The notes beneath the pieces are model-generated. The model made no database searches. It was given only the letters and a program-made list of their open reading frames with translations, and had not been told where the DNA came from. The position numbers were made by a program, and so were the translations under genes. From positions 2,418,001-2,482,000 of the forward strand of contig JAHLEZ010000007.1 in assembly GCA_020726505.1 (NCBI GenBank): 64,000 nucleotides of DNA. Reading direction: 5' to 3'. Origin of the DNA: Leptodontidium sp. MPI-SDFR-AT-0119 (taxonomy: Eukaryota; Ascomycota; Leotiomycetes; Helotiales; Leptodontidiaceae). This document shows, piece by piece, positions 22,015 to 32,523 of the stretch (positions are counted from its first letter, which is position 1; every line of letters begins with the position of its first letter).

Positions 22015-24693
22015 CATAACGATTACAGAGAAATTAAATTCGATATTATCTTTTAAAGAGAATCTAAATCGACCTAAGTTCTTCGTATAAAGTTAATATT
22101 ATTTATAGAACTTTAAGATCTTTTTAATCGTACGAAGGTTTATTTCCTCGTGTCTTACTCACTAAAGAACGCAATATAGTTTCTTAACTAAAGGATATCT
22201 AAAGTGTTAATAGAGTTATTTAAGCTCTATTTCCGTGAAGTACTAGTATATAAACGTGTCTTTTATCGTATAAATTATTATTTATAAATGTCCCCATTTT
22301 CGTATAATTAGAATTCTCTTATCCCCTTAAATTATAATATTCTAAAAGTTGTCTAATCGTATACCGAGGGAGTCTATATCTTAAATATATAATAAGAACA
22401 AGGTATTTGTCAAAATAATTTAGAACTTCACTTACTTAATAAGTGTTTATATAAGTATTAATCCCTCTAATTTTATTACTCCTTTGCCAAATCGAATTAT
22501 ATACGTTTGACTACTCGTACAATTAACTTTTAGTGACAAGTTAAGCTTTAGAAGTACTTAAACTTATTACTTTCCTACAGTAGAGATTCCGATAATACCG
22601 CTATCTAGTATAATCCCTTAAAAGACTTTAGACAAATATTTATCTCTAATAATAAATACCTCGCCTTCGTATAAATCCTTTATTAGGTCTCGTTATAAAA
22701 AGGCGTGTTTTATTAATTCGTCGTTTAGAACTTAAATCATTTGTCGTCCGTCGACTTCCCTGTACTTTATAAAGAATCCTTCTAACTTATCTTCGTCCTT
22801 TTATTTATTTGTATTCTCTAGTACTTCTTTTATTGTCGTATAATTAAATTCCCCTAAGAAATCTTTGTACGAACTTAAGAAAGCTTAAGTTACTTCCTTG
22901 AATCTATTAAACTCGGTTATTAAGTGATTCTTGACCTTCGCCCACGCGGCTTTCTACTCTACCTCCAGATAATTTATTAACTAGTAACCTTCCTTTTTAT
23001 AAATAATATATTTCTTATTCGTATAATTATTAAAAGGGTTCCTTAAACAAAAAGTCCTCTTTTAGAACTAGTTTAGTACTATATAATCCGGAAATCGTTA
23101 TGCCTTCCCGTAGAATTATCTCTTTATTAAGTTATAATTATAATCGTACGAACGATTTTATAAGTAAGTGTTAACTTCCCTCGTTCGTACGGCTATAGTA
23201 ATTATAGACTATAAGTCTACGTATAGCCCTTTAAATATTTATGCAGGCTTATATAGTATTAGACTACACTCTTCTACTCCACGATATACGTTTAGCACTT
23301 AATCGCGAAGATTATATTCTGTTTAATATTCCCTTAATAGGCCACGTTACGCTATATAAAGAGAATCGAATATAATTTCTAAGTATTTTAACCGAGACTT
23401 CTCTAAGTTTTTTATAATCGTAAAAATTAATATAGTCTCTCTTTATTCGGACAAGTACTTTTACTAATTCTCCTTAGTCTTAAAGTAATTCCGAGTTATA
23501 TAAATTATTATAAGGAAATTATACAAACGTCTTATAATCTTATTATAATAGAAATCCGTTACTCGTCCTTTTAATATAATCGAGAATACTAAGTAGTACT
23601 AATCACTTAAGATTCCGATCTTTATATAATAGTCGAAGAAGACTTAGAGACGAATATCTAAGATATCGTACTACTCTCCGCTATACTTCTAGCTCTTATT
23701 ACTATAAACCTTTATTAAGTCCGTTAATAACTGTAAGTTCAGGATAATTGTTCGAGACTCATACGATATAGTCAGTTCCGGCGGAGGAACTCTTAAAGTT
23801 AATAAATTATCTTCGTATAAATATTATTTTAGTAGTCGTTCGACGGTTTCGTAGGCTTAGTCCTGACTTAAAAGGTTATTATTTAAGGCTAAATGTGGCG
23901 TAAGACTAAAACGTTTATACGTTAAGTAACGTTATTTAATTATTTAACCTTTATTTAATAATAAAGACCTTACTAGATTTACGTACGAAGTCTAGTTAGA
24001 ACTAATTGTGTTCTTGTTTAAAACGACATAAGGCGAAGGACTTAGATATTATTTGGACATTTAAGGCTATCGCTAAGTTATTTAAATTAACTCTAAGAGT
24101 AAGTCCTTTACCTCTTAAGTTCGTATAATTAAGGAATCTCTAGAATTATCTGAAATAGTGTATTTCGCTAGTAATTCGCTTCGTATAGTTAAAGTCGGAG
24201 TACTTTGTTAGTTTCTGTCTTGCCCTTAGGATTTCTATTAAGTATAAGTCCTTTGATTTTAATTTATTTACTTATATAGTTCCTCCTCTTCTAAAACATC
24301 TACTAACGTTTAAGCGTATAAGATAGACCCCCTTTACTCTCGTACTTATACTCTATAATTAAGGAAGTATATACGAAGATCTTTAATAACTTCTTAAGAT
24401 TTAGTAGTAAATGTATCTTTTATTTATTTTTTAAAGCCTTCCTTAAATTCTTTTTAAAGTCTATAGTCCTAAAACTCTTTTTAGCGGTATTATACGAGGG
24501 CTAAAGTAATGTAGTTATTGACTTACTTAAGTATTTAATACTTGTCGTTCGCGAAGTCAAAGGGTTCCCCTTATACTTCTATATTTAATAAGTAAGTAAC
24601 CTCTAGTAGTAGAATTATTGTGTCCTTCTTTATATAAAGGTTAATGAAAAGTTATTAAGTCGTGTTTTACGTTCTGTGAATTCTTAAATTATA

Positions 24694-24849
24694 CGAATCG
24701 TTTTCTTTTATTAGTCGCCGACATAAGGTCTAATTAGTTTACCTCTCTAGTCTGTCTTTCTAATTGTCGTACGAATCGTTTTCTTTTATTAGTCGCCGAC
24801 GTAAAGTCCGATTAGTTTGCCTTTCTAGTCTGTCTTTCTGATTATCGTC
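24694..24849. repeat. 78-bp tandem duplication in the copia leader (copy 1)
   Basis: Two units, 24694-24771 and 24772-24849, each starting CGAATCGTTTTC. The same doubled unit occurs at 50292-50447 in the other element, so it is an ancestral part of the leader between the LTR and gag, not a later local event. Confidence 0.85.
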
Positions 24850-24898
24850 GTATAAAAGTATTACTTAACTGTTTTATAGTTATTTAACTACTAATTAG

Positions 24899-25172
24899 TG
24901 TTAGTATTTAATTAAGGTTCAATATTTAATATTAAGGTGACAAAGAATATAATAAGTAAAGTTTAATTAAGTATATTCCGTGTGTTCCTTTCGTACGAAA
25001 AGGAAAGTTACCTTAAATACATTAAGTACTAAACCCCATAGCTCGTATAAGTATTACTCGTACGAAACTAAGAGGCAAGGTCTGAAACTAAGCTTTATTA
25101 GGCCAAGAGAGACGACTATCTTTAGAAGCTGTCAGAGTAAGAGAATGCCCCTCAGCTAAGGCTATCCTAATA
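24899..25172 (-). repeat. Copia LTR, 274 bp (copy 1)
   Basis: Same length and sequence family as the LTRs at 36114-36387 and 50497-50770. It starts TGTTAGTATTTAA and ends in a C-to-T-changed version of CCCAACA. The 5 bp outside it are ATTAT. No partner LTR remains. Confidence 0.85.
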
Positions 25173-25177
25173 ATTAT

Positions 25178-26290
25178 AGAAACAATTTCGTTAGCATCGT
25201 TAATTAGTATATTTCCTGGACGTAAATTATTACTATAGAGCCTAAACGAGTCTGAGTTTAAGGGCGCTAATAAGAGTTTTGAAGTTTTAGTTCTTGCCTA
25301 GGTAGACTAATTATCCTTAGCGAATCTAAATATTGAGAGACAACCTTGCTCTATTAGCTGACAGAAAAGTTGGCGTGTAACGTACTTATTTCGGCAGTCG
25401 TCCACTGATTTGACTAAGTCGTTTTGCTAGAATATTAGCTGTATTAAATGGCCCTGCGCTAAGTTCAAGTAGTACTCGTCTGAGGATTTGAAAGTCTTGT
25501 GTTCTAGGGAGAAGACGGCAGAAGGAATATTAGCGAGCTGAAGTATGTCGCTTATATTTTAAGTAATAGGTCGCCTACCTACAGAAAATAAACTATCGTC
25601 CGCTTTGACTAAGGACCTAATTCGTGTAAATTTGTAATACAAGAGTTCTAAGATGATATTCGCGACTTTAAAGTAAAGGTCTTCTAGTGTAATTTAAGAG
25701 ATATTTAGATCTAAGGTATAAGTTATTAAACGATTAACGCCGGGTGTAATTAGGGTATACGATAAGGTTGACTTGTTCTTGACGCGCTCTATGATAATAA
25801 ATGGCCTAACGTTAGAGAAATCGTTATAAAATAACACTCGCGGAGTAGGTATTTTAGTATTTTATTATATATATTTCGTAGTTGCCGCCTCTTAGAGAGT
25901 TTTCTCTTCTAGAAGCTGCGCTTAACTAACGGAAGGCCGTCGAACCAGAACATCGGGGGAGAAATCTTAAACGCGTATTCAATATAGATTATTGAACCCG
26001 CTAATAATTATTAGGGTAATCTAAGTTACTAGCTTTCCGAATTTCTCCGCCACTAGTAATTCGAGGCGACGACACAATGACTTCTTGCTTAACGCCTTCT
26101 TGGCCTCTTCTTATTCTTCGTCATTTTTATCTTACGCGAGCTCGTCGAAATCTTGCCTGGCGTTCTTTATAAGTTTTAGTATCTCGAGAAGCTAAGTAGG
26201 AGTTAGGGTGCCACTATCGGGACAGTTACTACTAACGGTGGAATCCTCGCAAGTTAATCGTGAAGGTAAGTAAGTATGTTCCGGCACGAA
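25178..26290 (-). pseudogene. Aminoglycoside-phosphotransferase-like (APH) protein, decayed and cut by copia
   Basis: Minus-strand pieces in order: a charged N-terminal part, then TPRVLFYNDFSNVRPFIIIE (25860-25800), VNRLITYTLDLNIS, RIRSLVKADDSLFSVGRRP, NISDILQLANIPSAVFSLE, NDLVKSVDDCRNKYVTRQLF, and LNSDSFRLYSNNLRPGNILI with NDANEIVSII (25230-25180). The last part corresponds to the catalytic loop and metal-binding region of APH-family kinase-like proteins common in fungi. The copia LTR begins a few codons later, removing the DWE-type segment and C-terminus. Many stops. Substrate unknown in this family. Confidence 0.75.
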
Positions 26291-26429
26291 CTTATAAGGA
26301 GGGTGAGGTGAGAGTGGGGACGAGAATGAGGATAAGGACGAAAACAAAGGCTAGCTAAGTATATATAATTGCCGGGAAGATATCCTCTCTGTAAAGATTA
26401 ATAAATACTAAATTAAGAGAATCTAAGCC

Positions 26430-27859
26430 TCTTTGTGTTGTGATATTATTTCAAAATGGCGGTGGGTCAGTGGTGCCTAAAGCTTTTGAGGTTCTATTAC
26501 TAAGGCGAAGGTCAGTGTGTGACATATCTAGTCACGTGAATTATTTTGTTTTCTTCCTCTTTAACGGCAAGTCTGCTAACCGCTACTTAAGGCACCTTTG
26601 TGGCTGTAACTGTATTTCTATCACATTCTACGTAGACGTTCGAGTTCTGGGCCTCGGCTATACGCGCTCAATAAATCGACGCGGGACTACCGCTAGCATA
26701 TATATAAATAAGGCGTTGCAGCTTATGTTATTGATATAACCTTCCACGGCGATTAATTATATTATAAGTGTTATTAATAATAATCTAAACTAATAAATAC
26801 TTGTTTATAGCTTCTTTATCTTTGCCGTGGGGACTTATTCCGCTCGATCTTTCGTAAGATACTATAGGCGAGCTGACTAAAGTGGTATAAAACAAATTCC
26901 CTTGGCGACTCGAAGATAAAACACTAACACGGCACAGTATCTAACTTTAGCCTTAAAGGGATTAAAATTTACCTCCTTTAGAAAACCGAGCCAGGAATCG
27001 CAGCGCTAATCCGTTAGTTTAATGCCGCTAAGTAAAACGTTAATAACACGAGCGCCTGTTTCCTTTGTTTTTAATTAAACAATTACTAATAACGGAGTAT
27101 GTCTTAGTCTTAGGGAGGTAAGCTAGTCTTATAGTCCTCTAATACTCACCCCCACTTTGTTATAACGGAGTTCTGTTTAAGACAAGGTTCTGTAAGGTGA
27201 GTGATGGCGGTTAAGCTTTAAACTATTTATAGAGCACAATGTGGCTATTTTAGTAGTGAGCTATAAAGACACTCGGTATGCCTTATCTTAGTGTATTTAG
27301 ATTATTACTTCTTTACTTAAGAAGTAATTACTATAAAAATTCTCTAGTAGTTTTCTCCTTTATTTATTTTTATTATCTCACCCTTAACTTAGTAAAGTAC
27401 CGCACACGACTATTTGGCTTTATAGTTTAATTAGATCCTCTATAAAAGTAATAAATTCTTTTACTAGAGTAAAAATATTTATTCTATCTCTTATAGTGAC
27501 TTGTAACTGACTTTGTGAATAGGAATTATATTATTCCCTTAAGATGTCTATAGAAGATAAAGGTAACAAGAACAGTCTCGAGGATAAGATTACGGCCGAG
27601 AATATAAGTATTAAAGTGGGTATAGTTAGCTAAAATAAACGCCGCAAGAATAGAGAAGAAAGGGAGGAAAGGGAGCGGCAAGAAGAGGAAGATTAAAAGG
27701 TAGCGGCGATTTAATAGTCCCTAGATACTAGAGCCTCTAGTAAGCAAAAGCGTAACAAGTCTTAAGTAAAGTCTACCTCTATTACTAGGTTTGGACGTTC
27801 TATTAAATTGGGGTTCGTGTAAGGGAAATATGGAATGTGCGACTAAGAGATTACTCTTA
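26430..27859. other. AT-rich decayed DNA, no gene assigned
   Basis: An open plus frame at 26440-26739 has no recognisable motif. From 27544 a frame reads MSIEDKGNKNSLEDKITAEN and a charged KRRKNREEREERERQEEE segment, then meets stops. Like the frame at 291, it lies just inside an arm of the long inverted repeat, but it points outward. Nothing else was recognised. Confidence 0.4.
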
Positions 27860-27966
27860 ATTAGCTAAATAAGTTCAAACTAACATCTAATACAATTCTA
27901 TACTATTATTTTCGCATCCTACGCATCTGCAACTCTCTAGTAGGCTTGAGTCCTTTTTTACACGCC
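27860..27966 (-). repeat. Right arm of the long inverted repeat (partner 1-106)
   Basis: Inverted counterpart of the first 106 bases. It ends three bases before the decayed Myb-family copy begins, so it marks the border between the dead block and the gene-bearing island. Confidence 0.7.
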
Positions 27967-27968
27967 AC

Positions 27969-28920
27969 TAGCCTTCACGCCAGGCTTTCGACCCCGCTTC
28001 TGAGGCTTCTCCCCTTACTTCGTGAAGTAGTTCTCTTTTAGTAACTATAGTGTGTGACCTAAGAAATACCGTCTTATCTCTGCCCAAGTCTTGTCGTCGT
28101 GGACTATCTTAGCTAGTAGAATTTCTTGCCTTTTACTTAGTTCCTTCCCCGGCCTCCGAGTTAAGACAGTGTCAAAAGTAAGCTCTCGTGTCTATAAACG
28201 GCGCATTGTTTAACGCGGCAGCGGTGCCGGACGCACTCTAGAATCAAGAGGAAATAATTAAGAGTGTTCGCGGTCGGGGTTACTGTCTTGTCTTTGTCCC
28301 TTGTGCTGAGAAAGCGGCAGCAAGTCTTAAGAAAATGTGAGACAGTACACGACCTTCTTCGCGACAGTCTTTAGCGTAAAATATCCCTGGATGGGCATCT
28401 CTTCACTCTCCTGCGTCCCGCTGGAAGAGGCTACTGGAGCAGCTTGGCATGATACGTCGAGGGGTTGACTGGGACGGCCATCCGTATCGTTACGTGCCCG
28501 GTCCTTCGTCCGTTTCCAGGGGTGTGGCCTGCCGCCTTTCGTAGGGCCAGTGGCGTCGCTCATATCGGCATAATCTTCGTCGTCTGAATCATCGGCGCTT
28601 CCACCGTCTACCATTCTCTGGTCGGTATCACAGAGTTCCCATTCCATTTGAACGCGTGACTTTGCTTCTTCGAGATCCGCGGATTCGGATGCGGCAGAAG
28701 CTGTACTAACAGTGGTAACCGCTCTGGTGGGAGCTACCGTGCGAGGACGTTTGCGGCGGTCGTGTTTGTTGGCACCTCGGCGAAGTTGCTTTGGCAGGTG
28801 GCCGTTCTTCAAGTCTGGCTGGTGGGGCGACGCCGCCGCTAAGGCCAGCAATGGGGACTGCTTGTCATCGGGCGGAACATCCTGCGGCCGGGTAATGTAT
28901 CCTAAGCTTGAACATGCTAC
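27969..28920 (-). pseudogene. Truncated, RIP-hit copy of a Myb/SANT-family gene
   Basis: Residues encoded at 28851-28327 align with the intact gene at 32524-34718 (shared SDDEDY.DMS, QESEEMPI.G..TLKT and KVVYCLTFS). The intact gene continues TFSQELL where this copy has TFS-stop-DLL, a CAA-to-TAA change. Below it, 28330-27969 reads with further such stops to a Myb-like end, LLAKIVHDDKTWAEIRRYF, and then KRGRKPGVKA. The N-terminal two-thirds are missing; homology stops near 28920. C-to-T damage is heavy below 28330 and light above. Confidence 0.8.
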
Positions 28921-29340
28921 TCTTGCTCGTCCAGCACGTCATGAAAGCCGTCCGGCTTAGCACCAGTCTCCGCGTAATGATTGGCTGTACGGTCGAGGAA
29001 ACCTGCGACGGCGCTTACGGGCTGCAGGAGGGTCGGCGCGCTGAAGTGGAAGAACGTCCTCTCCATCTAGCCCTTCGCGCCACAACTGACTGCTACGCGC
29101 GCGCTTCTACAGTTTTCGACACTTGAATCTTTCCGAAATCCCATCTATTTATTGGCCCCAACAAGTCATCTCTCTACTTGTCAGACCACGCTTTATATAC
29201 CTTCCCTAACTTGACAAATTCCTTGTAAGCGTTTCTTGTCGCCTGTGAACTTCAGCGGGAGTTCTTGCTCAACATCACACAACAAAGCTGCCGGTCTCTG
29301 GACATCCCACTTGTCGTGAAACCCGCATAGTCCATCATAC
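28921..29340. promoter_or_regulatory. Intergenic region upstream of the HET gene
   Basis: GC-normal DNA with no supported gene; overlapping open frames exist on both strands. A TATA-like TTTATATA lies at 29192-29199, about 145 bp before the HET start codon, and could serve its promoter. That assignment is inference. Confidence 0.35.
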
Positions 29341-31729
29341 ATGGAGCGTAATTCTAGCGTCTGTTGTATGAAATGCGCCATATGGGAATGTGATTTTTGT
29401 CAAGACCATATGCAAACTCCCCCTCCTGGCGCTAGTTATCGCTTGTTTCATGCCACCTGCACTGAATGCGATGCTTTGGCCCATCTCGACGATCCTCTTT
29501 GCGATTCTTGCCGGCACTTGAGGCCAAGACACCAGATAAAGCATGGTGTAGACCCTGCTCCGGAGCGCGAGTGGAGATTTCAGACCGACTTGAACGACCC
29601 CTCGTGTCCGTTTTGTTACGCCATACGGGGGGCCATATCCTCCTGGAGTGATATACCCTCTCTTTCCAGATACCCAAAAAATTTAAACGCCAATACCTAT
29701 ATCTATTTTTCCTCTCTCGGGAATAGTTATGCGCACATCGAAATCCAACTTAATCGAACAGATGGTTGGCATACTGCGGGTCTCTGGCTTTACGACTCCC
29801 CTGGTAAGCGGCTGTTCCTACGTTCATTCTTACTAAATGAAAACTAATTAAATAGGCTCGGTCCCGCCAAACATAGGAGCAATAATCGACTGGGATATAG
29901 TCAAAGGTCAGATGGCGTTGTGTGAAAAGGAGCACGACTGTCGACCTAAACCTACCGGAGCTCTTCCTAGCAGATTCCTCGTCATTGACACGGTCCAGAG
30001 ATGTCTTGTAGATGGAGTACCAGACCAGCGATTTGTTGCACTCAGTTATGTTTGGGGCCAGAAAATGGACCCATTGAAACTCCAGGCTACTCAGAAGACA
30101 ATCGAATCTTTGAAAGTACCTGGGGGACTTCCGCCTTCCGAGTTACCGGCAACGATAGAAGACGCGATTCAGGTCTGCGTGTATTTGAATGAGCGATATC
30201 TGTGGGCCGACCGCCTCTGCATTGTCCAGGATGACCCAGAAAACATGCAACATCAGATTGACTCCATGGGCGCAATCTTCTCATCGGCTACTCTTGTCTT
30301 GATTGCGGCGCATGGGGATCATATGGACTTTGGATTATCTGGAGTCAGTTGTAGACGGCCTATAAGTCAAGAAAGAGATTGTTTGCTAGGACAGTATGTT
30401 GGGCAAGGGGTTCACATTGAAGGCGCTGACAAGCGCACTGTATGGCATACCCGAGGATGGACATATCAAGAAGCAGTCCTCGCGCGTAGAAAATTGTTCT
30501 TCCACTCAAAGCAAGTATCATACGCATGCTCAGAGTATCTATTTTACGAAGATTGTTGTCGTCAAGAAGAATGCCGAAGTTCTTCTAGAAGCAATTTAGG
30601 AGACAATCTCCCCGATGACTACGAATTGATCTCCTGGAGAGGAGATGCTGGTTCTCGCTATAAGGCCTTGAAACGCCATCTTGTTGAGTATAGCAATCTT
30701 TCGCTCAGCAAAGACCATGATATCTACAACGCCTTTACCGGCATTGCCAACGCCCTCTATCCGGGGGAACGGGATGTCATGATATGGGGATTGCCGCGCG
30801 ACAGCTTTGATCAGGCGATGTTGTGGCATGCTGGTAGTGGAGCATTCCCTCGTCTACCCTATCCAGGAGTTATCTTGCCTAGCTGGTCATGGGTAACCTA
30901 CAAAGGCTCACGAATGAAGTTTCGACAGTTTCAATTCGTGGAGACCTTGGTTATTTGGTACGTGAGGTCGATGTCCTCTGTTGAAGAAGCTCCCCTGCAA
31001 TTATCTACCAGGAAAACGGACTCTTGGAACTCTTCTTGGTGTATGATAATGGCTATTGCCTGTCAGCATGGATGCATACCTGGCATGTCTCTTTCTGTTT
31101 GCAGAGATGCCGTGACTCCCGCCCGCCCTTCGCAAAATGGTTTTTGGTGGAGAACTGAACGGCCCGTATTGAAGGAAGCCAACAGTCCACAGCACCTCGA
31201 CAGGCTTGAGAGGCCTCAATTATCGATGTTGAAATCTGGAGTTCTATACACAAACGCTCAAACTGCTTTTTTCGATGTCCAGGAGAATCATTCAAATATT
31301 TTGATTATGGATCAGCATGATCATCCCATCGGTTTTCTCGGTGACAGCTGGGCATGTGGAGAGCAGTCCACGACAGACATTTCAATTTACCAGGGGAAAC
31401 GAGAGAGCAAGTATGAGTTCGCAGGCATTTCCCTGTCTATGCTTTCACGACATGATTCTGGCTTGAAATGCGTCATTGCGATTACAGAAGATGTCTTACA
31501 AGAACTCATGTTTTGCGAGAAAGATTCGACTACAAGTGAAAGTGGATGTTCGTGGAATTCAGCTCATCCAATATATAAAAACTACAAAATGGGGAATAGC
31601 GTCCCGATTGTGAATGTTCTTCTAATAGCGTGGCGAGGACGATATGCTCGTCGAGTTCAACTTGGATGGATTTTACTTGCTCACTGGATTAAAGCGGAAA
31701 GGGAGTTGAAGGATTTGTATATAGAGTAG
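29341..31729 (+). CDS. HET-domain (heterokaryon incompatibility) protein, two exons
   Basis: Exons 29341-29803 and 29856-31729, joined across a 52-bp intron (GTAAGC...ACTAAT...TAG), give 778 residues in one frame. The N-terminal ~150 residues hold cysteine pairs (CCMKCAIWECDFC, CTEC, CDSC, CPFC) like the leader of many HET proteins. The HET domain begins at FVALSYVWG (about residue 214), continues through DAIQVCVYLNERYLWADRLC (to ~276) and ends with HTRGWTYQEAVLARRKLFF (352-371) and PSWSWVTY. HET proteins trigger programmed cell death on non-self recognition after hyphal fusion; the partner here is unknown. The frame is intact in GC-normal DNA, between decayed and intact Myb-family copies. 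The alternative of starting at 29912 would lose the cysteine-rich part. Confidence 0.85.
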
Positions 31730-32021
31730 TACTTATTTTATCGTCTGGTTTAGTGGTCGGGTCAGATGTGTCAGTTTATGCGGCATGAAAACACGTAGTT
31801 TGATATTGAACTCTCGACATGAGCAATTTCTATTTCTCTGCTACAACTACAGTTGGAATATTGGAATTGGCCACGGAGAGGAACAGAACAGGGCCTCAGT
31901 CATAACCAAGGAAACACTAGTTTCGACCAAAGAAATGGAAACTGGATTCCAGAAAGACTCTTACAGAAAACGCTCCTGTGTCAAATGCTCGCACCCACAA
32001 CCCTGAGGATGGATTCATACA
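31730..32021. other. 3' flank of the HET gene
   Basis: No supported gene. Two short overlapping plus frames (from 31785 and 31853) have no recognisable motif. Confidence 0.4.
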
Positions 32022-32104
32022 GCCTTCACGCCAGGCTTTCGCCCCCGCTTCCGAGGCTTTCCCCCCCTTGCTTTGTGAAATAGTTCTTTAATGACTGTAG
32101 TGTG
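32022..32104 (-). pseudogene. Tail fragment of another Myb-family copy
   Basis: Matches 27966-28060 almost base for base and on the minus strand would encode the same tail: TLQSLKNYFTKQG, then KPRKRGRKPGVKA once a one-base difference in a G run is allowed for. It is not the C-terminus of the intact gene at 32524-34718, whose own end differs. It is therefore a relic of a separate family member. Confidence 0.65.
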
Positions 32105-32523
32105 TATCTGTATCCGAAAGAGCGCATGCTCCGGCGTTTGTTTCGAAGAGAATCACAGCTGGAGAAGGATATGAAGTAACGGCATTGGCCTTTGAGGACA
32201 AGAACTTCATGGATCTCAAGAAGAGGGTGCTAGGACGGGATGGCCAATGCTCGTGCCCACCTATTGGCGTTGCCATTGTTGGAGGACCAATCACACCCGG
32301 TTTGCCTGCGTCCTTTCTATCCGAGGCGTCCTGATGCAGCGATCTAAAGATAGATTGAAGAAACGATGACCCGAGCACTAGGATATATCCAATGAACCCG
32401 CGACTTATTATACAATACATTAATTATTTCTGACAAAGACGTTGCGGCTCACATCTCCTTCCGATGACCGGATGAATCAGTGTTCTGAAATCATGCCTAC
32501 CTTGCGCAGACCTGGCCTTCAAC
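32105..32523. other. Intergenic, nothing recognised
   Basis: A minus frame at 32088-32420 is open for 110 codons but overlaps the Myb tail relic and has no motif or homologous phrase I know. The 3' untranslated part of the Myb gene probably lies in 32440-32523. Confidence 0.35.

Larger units (their letters stand above)
22015..25172 (-). mobile_element. Copia element copy 1: gag part plus one LTR, truncated
   Basis: 22018-22600 matches 40553-41138 and 22600-25172 matches 48204-50770, the two halves of the interrupted copia element. This copy has only the LTR at its right end (24899-25172) and the gag-side half. The pol half is missing where the gypsy LTR begins. Copy 1 has more C-to-T change than the other. 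It interrupts the phosphotransferase-like gene to its right. Confidence 0.85.

Noticed and set aside
26440..26739. 99-codon plus frame as a gene
   Set aside because: No motif, no splice context and RIP-decayed neighbours; likely chance.
1..27966. Calling the whole block a Starship
   Set aside because: No DUF3435 captain was found inside it; the only DUF3435 relic is at 61836-62990. Long inverted ends also do not fit Starships.
32088..32420. 110-codon minus frame as a gene
   Set aside because: Overlaps the Myb tail relic at 32022-32104 and has no recognisable phrase.
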